Positions 44,009-51,761 of a DNA stretch of 64,000 bases are shown here, one piece after another. The translations under genes were made by a program, and so were the position numbers. Positions within the stretch are counted from its first letter, which is position 1; each line of letters opens with the position of its first letter. The notes beneath the pieces are model-generated. The model had not been told where the DNA came from. It did no database searches and saw only the letters and a list, made by a program, of their open reading frames with translations. The DNA comes from Paenibacillus phyllosphaerae (GTDB taxonomy: Bacteria; Bacillota; Bacilli; Paenibacillales; Paenibacillaceae), in the NCBI RefSeq assembly GCF_014192105.1, contig NZ_JACHXK010000005.1:124001-188000 (forward strand), in the 5' to 3' direction.

Positions 44009-44938
44009 TCAGCCTCCTTTTTTCGAAATCTTGATACGTGGGTCAATGATGGCGTAAGCAATATCCGTTATGAAACGAGAAGCCATGAGAATGGCCGCAT
44101 AGAACAAGGTAATGCCCATGATGAGCGTGTAATCACGGTTCGATACGGAATCTGTGAAAAATTTCCCAAGTCCAGCGATGCCAAAAATCGATTCGACGAC
44201 AACGGAACCCGTAATAATGTTCGCTGTCATCGGTCCAACATAGGAAACCACCGGCAACAGGCCGTTACGCAAGGCGTGGCGGATGAGAATCGTGAGCGAT
44301 CCCAAACCTTTCGCTTTGGCAGTACGGATATAATCGGCTGCCAGAACCTCAATCATCGTCGAACGCGTAAGTCGGGCAATAAAGGCTATAGGAAGAACAG
44401 ATAACGCAAGCGTCGGAAGAACATAGTCCATCGGACCGTGCAGACCGGCAACGTGGAACCAGCGCAGCTTATTCGCAAAATAGTACTGTCCGAGCGTAGC
44501 AAGCACGAAGTTCGGAACCGCGATCCCGACTGTAGCCGCCAGCATGATCAGACGGTCAATCAGCTTACGGTTATACAATGCCGCGATGAGGCCGATAGCA
44601 ACACCAACGACAACGGAAACGATAATAGCCACAACGCCGAGTTGAAGCGAGTATTTGAACGAACGGGTAATGATATCCACTACGCTCTGGTACTGCTGTC
44701 TCATCGACATCCCTAAGTCTAAGTTAAGCAGGTTCTTCAAGTAAATGAGATATTGATGCCATAACGGCTTATCAAACCCGTAGTATTTGATCAAGTTCTC
44801 GCGGACTGCAGCGGGTACGTTCTTTTCCTGCATGAATGGATCGCCCGGGATCGCCTTCATGAGGAAGAATGTTGCCGTTGCAAGGACGAACAGGGACAAC
44901 AGAATGTTGACCAACTTTCTTAGCACATAACGGAACAT
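44009..44938 (-). CDS. oppB: Oligopeptide ABC transporter permease OppB
   Basis: The 309-aa product has six transmembrane helices, the N-terminal RKLVNILLSLFVLATATFF and the EAA-type loop ADYIRTAKAKGLGSLTILIR. The ATG at 44938 follows GGGAGGTGG. A 114-nt gap holding a stem-loop separates it from oppA. Confidence 0.94.
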   Translation of the reverse strand: MFRYVLRKLVNILLSLFVLATATFFLMKAIPGDPFMQEKNVPAAVRENLIKYYGFDKPLWHQYLIYLKNLLNLDLGMSMRQQYQSVVDIITRSFKYSLQLGVVAIIVSVVVGVAIGLIAALYNRKLIDRLIMLAATVGIAVPNFVLATLGQYYFANKLRWFHVAGLHGPMDYVLPTLALSVLPIAFIARLTRSTMIEVLAADYIRTAKAKGLGSLTILIRHALRNGLLPVVSYVGPMTANIITGSVVVESIFGIAGLGKFFTDSVSNRDYTLIMGITLFYAAILMASRFITDIAYAIIDPRIKISKKGG

Positions 44939-44972
44939 GATCCACCACCTCCCAATCAGATTATAAAACGTA

Positions 44973-45014
44973 GAAATACGTAGGCAATGTCATTCGACGT
45001 CACCTACGTATTTC
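44973..45014 (-). other. Intercistronic stem-loop between oppA and oppB
   Basis: GAAATACGTAGG pairs perfectly with CCTACGTATTTC (12 bp). No continuous T run follows, so it more likely protects the oppA mRNA end or lowers readthrough into oppB. Confidence 0.65.
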
Positions 45015-45051
45015 CGTCTAGCTTGCTCGAAGAAGACCGAGTGCCTCTAAC

Positions 45052-46680
45052 TTATTTCTCGATGTAGGCTCTCGTGTAGTCAATATCACCTTTGTAGTCA
45101 ATGCCTACGTTCTTAACATGCGGTTTAACCAATGTGTTAACCGAAGAGTAGAAGATTGGCATGATCGCCATGTTGTCTCCGATCAGAATTTGCTCGGCTT
45201 TCGCCATAGCGTCAACGCGCGCTTGTTGATCTTGTGTAGAGTAAGCTTCTTTAACAAGCGCGTCATACTCTGCATTGGAGAAGCCAGTGTCGTTGTTACC
45301 TCCGCCTGTGATCCACATGTCGATGTAAGTCATAGGATCGTTGTAGTCAGCGCCCCAACCTGCACGAGCTACGTCATACGCCAGGGAAGTACGATTTTGC
45401 AGGAATACTTTCCATTCAACCGTTTGTGTTTTTACCGTGATGCCAAGGTTTTTGTTCCACATATCAGCGATTGCTTCTGCAACCGGTTGGTGCACGCCGC
45501 CTTCGTTGTACGAAAGCTCGAATTCAGGCATAGCCGTCATGCCTTCTTCAGCAAGACCTTCAGCAAGAAGTTTCTTCGCTTCATCAGCGTTCTCTGTGAA
45601 GTATTCCGTCGTGATTTCGTCACGGAAATCTTTCGTTACACCATGGATACCTGGCGGTACGAAAGCAAAAGCAGGTACTTCGTTACCTTTTGATACTTTG
45701 TCAACGATTGCTTGACGATCGATAGCCATCGAAAGTGCTTTACGTACCTTCGCGTTGTTGAACGGCTTCTTCGAGTTGTTGAAGTTGTAATAGTACGTGC
45801 TCGCCTGTGGTTGGGATACCAGCTCAGGGTTCTTGTCTTGGATCAATTGTGCAAGCTGTTCAACCGGGATCGAACCCGTTGGCTTACCGGACCAGTCAAG
45901 CTCGTCCGTTTCATACATATTGGACTCCGTGCTAGCATCGGAGATCATGACGAAGTGAACTTTCTCCAGCTTAATGCTGTCGCGGTCATAGTAATCTTCG
46001 AACGGAACCAGGTCGATGCTGTCGCTGTGCGCCCAGCTCGAGAGTTTGAAAGGACCGTTGGAAACATAAGTGTCAGCTTCTGCTGCCCATGCCGGGTTAG
46101 CCGAAACAACCGCTTTGTTTACTGGGTAGTAAGTGTAGAAGGAAAGCAAGCTCTTGAAGTAAGGCGTTGGGTTCTTCAGCTCGATTTCGAGCGTGAGATC
46201 GTCAGTCGCCTTAACGCCAACTTGATCTACTGTACCGCCGGCGTTGGTGTTGTACTCTTCAGCGCCTTTGATGTAGTAAAGCTGGTAAGCGTATGGTGCT
46301 GGAGGGTTCAGGTTCGGATCCAGCGTACGTTTCCAGGAATATTCGAAATCGTGTGCCGTTACAGCATCGCCATTGGACCATTTTGCATCCTGGCGGATCT
46401 TGACTGTGTACTTCAGACCATCTTCGCTAACTGCAATGTCTTCTGCCATCGCGTTAACCGCTTCGCCGTTCTCCATGCGAGTCAGACCTTCGAAAAGACC
46501 GGACATAACTGTCGACGATACTTGGTCTTGCATCAGAGCTGGGTCAAGCGTCGGTGGTTCTGCACCGAGGTTCATACGGAATTCTTGTCCAGCGCCCCCG
46601 CTGTTGTCGTTACCGCAGCCAGCCAATACAGCAACCGATGCTACGATGGAAACGAGCAATAATGTTAGCTTTGCTTTCAT
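45052..46680 (-). CDS. oppA: Oligopeptide-binding lipoprotein OppA
   Basis: The 542-aa product has a lipobox LAGC (Cys22) and a type II peptide-binding fold with EPPTLDPAL near the start and NGDAVTAHDFEYSWKRTLDP. It captures peptides at the cell surface for OppBCDF. ATG 46680 follows GAGAGGTG; the frame extends upstream without a site. It leads the operon behind a good sigma-A promoter. Confidence 0.95.
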   Translation of the reverse strand: MKAKLTLLLVSIVASVAVLAGCGNDNSGGAGQEFRMNLGAEPPTLDPALMQDQVSSTVMSGLFEGLTRMENGEAVNAMAEDIAVSEDGLKYTVKIRQDAKWSNGDAVTAHDFEYSWKRTLDPNLNPPAPYAYQLYYIKGAEEYNTNAGGTVDQVGVKATDDLTLEIELKNPTPYFKSLLSFYTYYPVNKAVVSANPAWAAEADTYVSNGPFKLSSWAHSDSIDLVPFEDYYDRDSIKLEKVHFVMISDASTESNMYETDELDWSGKPTGSIPVEQLAQLIQDKNPELVSQPQASTYYYNFNNSKKPFNNAKVRKALSMAIDRQAIVDKVSKGNEVPAFAFVPPGIHGVTKDFRDEITTEYFTENADEAKKLLAEGLAEEGMTAMPEFELSYNEGGVHQPVAEAIADMWNKNLGITVKTQTVEWKVFLQNRTSLAYDVARAGWGADYNDPMTYIDMWITGGGNNDTGFSNAEYDALVKEAYSTQDQQARVDAMAKAEQILIGDNMAIMPIFYSSVNTLVKPHVKNVGIDYKGDIDYTRAYIEK

Positions 46681-46714
46681 AAATCTTACACCTCTCTCAC
46701 GAGTTATACGTGGA

Positions 46715-46743
46715 ATTATATCAGCCTCACATAGTACTGACAA
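46715..46743 (-). promoter_or_regulatory. Promoter of the opp operon
   Basis: On the minus strand TTGTCA (46743-46738), a 17-nt spacer and TATAAT (46720-46715) match the sigma-A consensus closely. The start of transcription would be about 30 nt upstream of the oppA ATG. Confidence 0.8.
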
Positions 46744-47210
46744 TAGAAATATAATAAGTTAATCATATTTCTACGCTTTATCTCCAATTATTGGACATAT
46801 ATGTCACATCTATGTAAGGTTTTATCTGCTTTTTACGAGCAGATATGACAATATTTACCACTATTTTATGTGTTTTAGCTGCAAACGCTTACCCATGTAT
46901 TCTACACTTTCAATACTTCAAGAGCAATAACTTTTTCTTAGTAAATAGCGCCAAAGTATCAGAATGTTAATACTTTTTGAATTATTAATGGTATTTACTG
47001 TTATTAATTACTGATTTTCGGCGATGTCACCTCATTTTTTTGTTGAAATTATCCTATAACCATTCGATTGTTATACAAATCTATGTATATTTATAAATGG
47101 TTATAGATGTAAAGTTGCTTGATTTTACCCCCATTACTTTTCGGTTGCCGCCCCTCTATTTTGTAGCATATCCAATAACCGTTCTTTTCTTTTGCGCCTC
47201 CGGACTGGAT
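46744..47210. other. AT-rich region upstream of oppA with nested inverted repeats
   Basis: No gene is seen. A 12-bp palindrome GACATATATGTC lies at 46794-46805. ATCTGCT/AGCAGAT forms a hairpin at 46824-46844. TGCAAACGCTTACC at 46880-46893 is cre-like with two mismatches. CTATAACCATT (47054-47064) and AATGGTTATAG (47096-47106) form a perfect 11-bp inverted repeat. These probably include regulator sites for opp; none is assigned. Confidence 0.5.
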
Positions 47211-47211
47211 A

Positions 47212-47262
47212 AAAAAAAGCACGATGTCCGTTCATCCCGCCAAGGGATCAACAACATCGTGC
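47212..47262 (-). terminator. Terminator of the hemD-cobA operon
   Basis: GCACGATGT pairs with ACATCGTGC, with an inner GATCCC/GGGAT pair, followed by eight T on the minus strand. Confidence 0.88.
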
Positions 47263-47298
47263 CTTCGATTATTAGAGCGTATGAGTGCTTACAGCTTG

Positions 47299-48057
47299 CT
47301 AGCCGATGACGGCTTCTACCTTCCGCCACGCCAGCTGATCGCGGAGCTTCACGACTTCGCCGACAACGATCGCGACAGGACTGCTCAACTGCGCGGCATC
47401 CGGACATTCCAGTATCGTCCCGATCGTGCCCGTCACGACGCGCTGCCGTTCGGAAGTGCCGTTCTGAATCAATGCGATAGGCGTATCTTCAGGCTTACCA
47501 AACGCAAGCAGCCGTTCTACGATCAGAGGAAGCCTAGAGAGTCCCATTAGTATGACTAAGGTTTCCGCCCCGGCAGCCCACTCCCAATTGACCGACGCCT
47601 TATCCTTCTGAATGCATTCATGGCCGGTAATCACCGCGAATGAAGCTGCCATCGTCCGGTGAGTGACCGGAATGCCTGCATAGGCCGGTGCCGCAATGCT
47701 GGAGGAGATCCCCGGTATGACTTCGAACTCCACCCCGAGCTCCGTTAAATGAAGCGCCTCTTCGCCGCCGCGGCCGAACACGAACGGATCTCCGCCTTTG
47801 AGCCGGGTTACCGTCAATCCGCGCATGGCGCGGTCTGCGATGAGCGCATTGATGTCTTCCTGCTTCATTGTATGGTGGCCGGAGGCTTTCCCTACATATA
47901 ATAGTTCCGCTCCCGGTTTCACCTCCTCTATCAGCTCCTGCGCGACCAATCGGTCGTAGATGAGCACATCGGCTTCGCGAATGGTCTCAAGCCCTCGAAG
48001 TGTGATCAGCTTCGGATCGCCAGGCCCCGCTCCGGTGAGATATACTTTACCGAACAT
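47299..48057 (-). CDS. cobA: Uroporphyrinogen-III C-methyltransferase
   Basis: The 252-aa product has the SUMT motifs VYLTGAGPGDPKLITLRG, VTRLKGGDPFVFGRGGEE and PGISSSIAAPAYAGIPVTHR. It uses two SAM to make precorrin-2, the precursor of sirohaem and B12. ATG 48057 is preferred, with AAGGG 10 nt upstream. It follows hemD in a two-gene operon next to nitrate genes, so sirohaem for nitrite or sulfite reductase is the likely end product. No dehydrogenase/ferrochelatase domain is fused. Confidence 0.93.
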   Translation of the reverse strand: MFGKVYLTGAGPGDPKLITLRGLETIREADVLIYDRLVAQELIEEVKPGAELLYVGKASGHHTMKQEDINALIADRAMRGLTVTRLKGGDPFVFGRGGEEALHLTELGVEFEVIPGISSSIAAPAYAGIPVTHRTMAASFAVITGHECIQKDKASVNWEWAAGAETLVILMGLSRLPLIVERLLAFGKPEDTPIALIQNGTSERQRVVTGTIGTILECPDAAQLSSPVAIVVGEVVKLRDQLAWRKVEAVIG

Positions 48058-48091
48058 ACACCACACGCCCTTTCAAGCTTCAATTGGGTGA

Positions 48092-48907
48092 TTAGACCTG
48101 CTCTTCGCTGTCGTAATGGCGGCTCATGGCCACCACCATATTGCCCATCCGTTCCTCTTCGGGCGCAAGCACGCGCTTGATGCCTTCTTCATGGAAAGCC
48201 TCAGCCGTCACCTTGCCGACCGCCACAGCAAGCACGCGTTCCTCGAACGCTTCAATAACCGCTTCAAGCTTACCAAGCTTCGCGGCATGTTCCGCCAGGT
48301 ACCGAACCTGCGGCGTGCTCGTCGCGGCCACCATATCGACCGAACCCGCGATTATTTCTTCCACCAACCGGGTGACTTCATCCCCTGCCGGCGGGATATG
48401 CCGGTAAGGCAGCAGTTCTTCGCAAGCCGCTCCGCGCTCGGTCAGCATACGCGTAATCTTCGGCGCAGGATCGCCGTATAGTTGCAGGACCACTTTGGAC
48501 CCTTGCAGGTCATGCGGTTCCATCGCTCTCAGCAGCCCTGCCGTCGTGCCGTCATCATCGCGGACGAGCGGCGTAAGTCCCAGCTTCCGAAGTACATTAA
48601 TCGTCTTATAACCGCGCGCAGCAAGCTTCACCGTACCGAGCAACTCCAGGAAACGATCCGCAAGCCCAAGTCCTTCCGCCGCCTGAATCAGCGCCTCCGT
48701 CCCAACGCCTGTCGTCAGGATCATCCAGTCCGGCGGCTGCTGCATGAGCGCTTCGAGCTGCCCTTCTATCTGCGAATCATCGAGAAACACCGTACCTTGC
48801 GTCGGCCTAATTACGGCAGTACCGCCGAACTTCCCGATCATCCGACTCATCTCTTCCGCCTTGCGCGGTCCCGTTACCGCAATGATCTTCCCTTCCAGCC
48901 GAGCCAC
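48092..48907 (-). CDS. hemD: Uroporphyrinogen-III synthase
   Basis: The 271-aa product has the two-domain HemD fold, with the start GKIIAVTGPRKAEEM, LTTGVGTEAL and a C-terminal VAATSTPQVRYLAEH. It closes hydroxymethylbilane to uroporphyrinogen III. The GTG at 48907 is chosen because GGGGGAG lies 4 nt upstream. It starts the operon with cobA; its promoter overlaps a GlnR/TnrA-type box. Confidence 0.88.
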   Translation of the reverse strand: MARLEGKIIAVTGPRKAEEMSRMIGKFGGTAVIRPTQGTVFLDDSQIEGQLEALMQQPPDWMILTTGVGTEALIQAAEGLGLADRFLELLGTVKLAARGYKTINVLRKLGLTPLVRDDDGTTAGLLRAMEPHDLQGSKVVLQLYGDPAPKITRMLTERGAACEELLPYRHIPPAGDEVTRLVEEIIAGSVDMVAATSTPQVRYLAEHAAKLGKLEAVIEAFEERVLAVAVGKVTAEAFHEEGIKRVLAPEEERMGNMVVAMSRHYDSEEQV

Positions 48908-49135
48908 AGCGCTCCCCCCTTTAGCACCAGTCGATATCAATCCATCATAACCACAATTCGATTAGGCCATATCTATCACTAAAATAAAGCTATATAATGA
49001 AGAAAAATTTCCCGCCGCTTCCCGCGGAGAATCAACACGCTTAATTGGATACATCATTATCACATTGTGAATCGCTTACAGGCAAGATAATCTTCCTTAT
49101 AGGTTTCATTCCTTTTCTTTATATAAGGATGATTT

Positions 49136-49165
49136 AGTATAGTCACAGCTTTTGTTAAGTGTCAA
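49136..49165 (-). promoter_or_regulatory. Promoter of hemD-cobA
   Basis: On the minus strand TTGACA (49165-49160), an 18-nt spacer and TATACT (49141-49136) form a strong promoter, leaving a leader of about 220 nt before hemD in which I see no gene. Confidence 0.7.
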
Positions 49166-49176
49166 CAAATTTAACA
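49160..49176. promoter_or_regulatory. GlnR/TnrA box 1
   Basis: TGTCA-ACAAATT-TAACA fits the TGTNAN7TNACA consensus exactly. It overlaps the -35 of the hemD promoter, so binding there would be expected to repress that promoter. Confidence 0.65.
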
Positions 49177-49255
49177 TCATTTTTGTCCATTTTCATTATA
49201 GATCGTTTACAATACCCAAAATAATGCAAAACAATCGACAACCCCTAAATTGTTA

Positions 49256-49272
49256 TGTTATATTTTATTACA
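49256..49272. promoter_or_regulatory. GlnR/TnrA box 2
   Basis: TGTTA-TATTTTA-TTACA fits the TGTNAN7TNACA consensus exactly. It lies about 80 nt upstream of the ANTAR gene and 96 nt (near nine helical turns) from box 1. Confidence 0.65.
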
Positions 49273-49352
49273 AATTTTCCGTGCGAGATTGCTAACTTCC
49301 CATCTAAGTCCAATGTACGGTCTTCCAGCCATGAACCAAGAGGTGATGTTTG

Positions 49353-49913
49353 ATGTTGAAAGCCGTGCTGCTGCTGCAGGATGGCGCAGCCACTGATGCC
49401 GTCCATACCTTGAGCCAGTGCTGCCGCAGCCTGCTTACCGCCCAGAACGAAGAAGACACCCGGAGCTTGGCCGCCTCAATCGAAGCATTCGTCGTCTCCT
49501 GCCCGATCGACCGATTCTCGTACTGGCATCCTCTTCTTCATGCGATGTCTCCCGCTCCGATCGCTTGGCTGTGCCCCGCGCAGGTTCAGGCAAGCGCAAG
49601 CAGCAGCTGGCGGGTTGCGCCCGACGGCATCTTGTTCGGCAGCATGACTGCGGCCGAGATGAAGCTCGCCCTTTCGCTGGCAAGCGAGATGTTCCGCCAG
49701 CGTCAGCGATGGGACTCCGAGCGCGATCAGCTTCTGCAGCGGATCGAAGAGCGCAAATGGATCGAGCAAGCCAAAGCCGTATTGCGCGAAAACAAGGGCA
49801 TTACGGAAGCGCAAGCTTACGATCTTCTGCGCAAACAGGCGATGAACGAACGGCGGCGGATCGGCGAGCTGGCCATGTCCATTGTGAAGGTCTACCAGTT
49901 GATTAACGGCTAG
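49353..49913 (+). CDS. ANTAR-domain transcription antiterminator for nitrate genes
   Basis: The 186-aa product has a C-terminal ANTAR domain (about 130-186: ERKWIEQAKAVLRENKG, ITEAQAYDLLRKQAM, RRRIGELA), which binds paired RNA hairpins to prevent termination. The N-terminal 120 residues look like a degenerate receiver without a clear phosphoacceptor Asp. ATG 49353 follows AGAGGTGA. The next gene is a nitrate transporter whose leader has a hairpin with an ANTAR-type hexaloop and a terminator, so this protein is its likely regulator. The sensing mechanism is unknown. Confidence 0.85.
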   Translation: MLKAVLLLQDGAATDAVHTLSQCCRSLLTAQNEEDTRSLAASIEAFVVSCPIDRFSYWHPLLHAMSPAPIAWLCPAQVQASASSSWRVAPDGILFGSMTAAEMKLALSLASEMFRQRQRWDSERDQLLQRIEERKWIEQAKAVLRENKGITEAQAYDLLRKQAMNERRRIGELAMSIVKVYQLING

Positions 49914-49970
49914 CCGACCTTTGCCGCAAAAATTTATATCAGGATTCCACAAAAACTCATGTTAGAATAG

Positions 49971-50000
49971 TTGACACGAGACTCCGCCTGCGAATATAAT
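49971..50000 (+). promoter_or_regulatory. Promoter of the nitrate transporter gene
   Basis: Consensus TTGACA (49971-49976) and consensus TATAAT (49995-50000) are 18 nt apart. Transcription would start near 50007, giving a leader of about 265 nt. Confidence 0.85.
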
Positions 50001-50032
50001 GCAAATAAGATCACAATGACGTGGTTAACGAA

Positions 50033-50116
50033 ATGAATGGGCGGGCACACTGACGTGCTCGTTCATCCGGCAACGAGGCCGTATTGCAGCTGACATTAGC
50101 TGTAGTGCGGCCTTTT
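50033..50116 (+). promoter_or_regulatory. ANTAR-type antitermination leader (hairpin plus terminator)
   Basis: Hairpin P1 pairs CGGGCAC (50042-50048) with GTGCTCG (50055-50061) around the hexaloop ACTGAC, which has the A1 and G4 expected for ANTAR targets. Sixteen nt later a 15-bp terminator stem (50077-50091 with 50098-50112) with a 6-nt loop precedes TTTT. The terminator loop GACATT does not fit the A1/G4 rule, so the second recognition hairpin is unclear. Confidence 0.6.
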
Positions 50117-50272
50117 CGCATTCTTTTAACGATCATCAGGAGAGAAATCAGAGAGAACTGCAGCCAATGCAGGTCAAAGAAGAAGCAAATGGGTTAGGCT
50201 GAATGCTGCATTCCCGGTCCTGCGACCATGAACGCAAACCAATCAGCGCGGATATGGAGAGGAGAGGTTGTT

Positions 50273-51502
50273 ATGGTTAATCAAAAAAGTTTCTTAAAGA
50301 GCGGGCATACCCCGTCGCTGTTCAGTTCGTTCCTGTACTTCGACACAAGTTTCATGGTCTGGGTGCTGCTCGGACCGCTAGCCGTCATTATTATGAACGA
50401 CTACCCGATGGATGCCGCGCAAAAAGCGAATCTCGTCGCCCTGCCCGTACTCGGCGGCTCGATTCTGCGGCTTGTCCTCGGTTATTTCACCGACGTGATC
50501 GGACCGAAGCGCACCGGGCAGATCGGCATGCTGCTTACGATGGTGCCGCTCGTCTGGGGCTGGCTTTTCGTGGACTCCCTAAGCCAGTTATATATCGTTG
50601 CCTTGCTGCTCGGGGTAGCAGGCGCTTCTTTCGCCGCCGCGCTGCCGCTCGCTAGCCGCTGGTACCCGCCGCAATATCAAGGCCTTGCGATGGGCATCGC
50701 CGGCGCCGGCAACAGCGGTACGGTATTCACAACGTTGTTCGCCAACCGGATCGCTCAACACTATGGCAGCTGGGAGATCGTCTTCGGCCTTGCCCTGATT
50801 CCAATGGCGCTCGTCTTCATCGTCTTCACCCTGTTCGCCAAAGACAGCCCGAACCAGCCCGCTCCGCGCAAGCTGTCCGATTACGGAGCCGTGCTCAAGC
50901 AGCGCGATACATGGCTGTTCTGCCTGCTGTACAGCGTAACCTTCGGCGGATTCGTCGGCATGTCCAACTACCTGACGATTTTCTTCAATACGCAATACGG
51001 TCTTGATCCGATCCGCGCGGCCGACTTCACGACGATCTGCGTCATCGCGGGCAGCTTCTTCCGTCCGGTCGGCGGCTGGCTGGCCGATAAGATCGGCGGC
51101 ATCCGGATGCTGATGCTCTTGTACGCCGTGGTCGCCGTCATGATGGCCAGCATCTCGTCCCTCCCGCCGCTCGGACTCATTACCGTCCTTCTCTTCATCG
51201 GCATGATGGCGCTCGGCATGGGCAACGGCTCGGTGTTCCAGCTGGTTCCGCAACGTTTCCAAAGCGAGATCGGCATCGTGACCGGCATCGTCGGCGCGGC
51301 CGGCGGACTCGGCGGCTACTTCCTGCCGAAATTGCTCGGCAACCTGAAGGAATCTACCGGTTCCTACACGCCAGGCTTCCTGATCATCAGCGGAATCGCG
51401 CTTGCTTGCGTCGCGTTGATCTTCATCATCCAAGGCTCCTGGAAGCGCACCTTCCTCGGCCACGGCGGCAAAGCGCGCGCCGAAGCACCAATCTCGGCTT
51501 AA
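50273..51502 (+). CDS. Nitrate/nitrite MFS transporter (NarK/NasA type)
   Basis: The 409-aa product has 12 transmembrane helices and both nitrate-signature motifs: GIAGAGNSGT after SRWYPP, and AAGGLGGYFLP. It imports nitrate or exports nitrite. ATG 50273 follows GGAGAGG; the frame upstream lacks a site. It lies downstream of an ANTAR regulator and a conditional terminator, beside sirohaem genes, which points to nitrate assimilation. No reductase genes are in the window. Confidence 0.92.
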   Translation: MVNQKSFLKSGHTPSLFSSFLYFDTSFMVWVLLGPLAVIIMNDYPMDAAQKANLVALPVLGGSILRLVLGYFTDVIGPKRTGQIGMLLTMVPLVWGWLFVDSLSQLYIVALLLGVAGASFAAALPLASRWYPPQYQGLAMGIAGAGNSGTVFTTLFANRIAQHYGSWEIVFGLALIPMALVFIVFTLFAKDSPNQPAPRKLSDYGAVLKQRDTWLFCLLYSVTFGGFVGMSNYLTIFFNTQYGLDPIRAADFTTICVIAGSFFRPVGGWLADKIGGIRMLMLLYAVVAVMMASISSLPPLGLITVLLFIGMMALGMGNGSVFQLVPQRFQSEIGIVTGIVGAAGGLGGYFLPKLLGNLKESTGSYTPGFLIISGIALACVALIFIIQGSWKRTFLGHGGKARAEAPISA

Positions 51503-51522
51503 TCCTAAGGAGGTAAGCACGC

Positions 51523-51654
51523 ATGGAAGCATTCGAACCCTTCGACCTGTTCGAGCTGCTCGACGTTATGGACTGGTGGGGCACCGGGAACGAACACGCC
51601 GTTTCTCCTTCCATTGCGGAGGCTGGACCGACATCCGAACAAGCATCCGATTAA
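51523..51654 (+). CDS. Small acidic protein downstream of the nitrate transporter (43 aa)
   Basis: ATG 51523 follows AAGGAGG by 8 nt, one of the best ribosome sites in the window, and the frame ends before a strong terminator. It is 20 nt after the transporter stop, so cotranscribed. The peptide is acidic, begins MEAFEPFDLFELLDVMDWW (amphipathic), and ends in a Ser/Glu-rich tail. No family is recognised; a role with the transporter is a guess. Confidence 0.65.
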   Translation: MEAFEPFDLFELLDVMDWWGTGNEHAVSPSIAEAGPTSEQASD

Positions 51655-51675
51655 GCGTTAGCGGCTTATGACCAC

Positions 51676-51731
51676 AAAAGCGCCCCGTCCGTTCTCTCGT
51701 GCTCACGAGAGTCGGACGGGGCGCTTTTTTC
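51676..51731. terminator. Bidirectional terminator after the nitrate operon
   Basis: AAAAGCGCCCCGTCCG pairs with CGGACGGGGCGCTTTT, with inner CTCTCGTG/CACGAGAG, and T runs on both strands. It serves the plus-strand nitrate unit and the convergent GGDEF-EAL gene. Confidence 0.92.
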
Positions 51732-51761
51732 TTGTGCATGGATTCGCTTGGCACCTTAAGC

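Noticed and set aside
49021-49095. An Fnr/Crp-like site at TGTGAATCGCTTACA
   Set aside because: The half sites have a 5-nt spacer instead of 6 and the second is TTACA rather than TCACA, so the match is poor.
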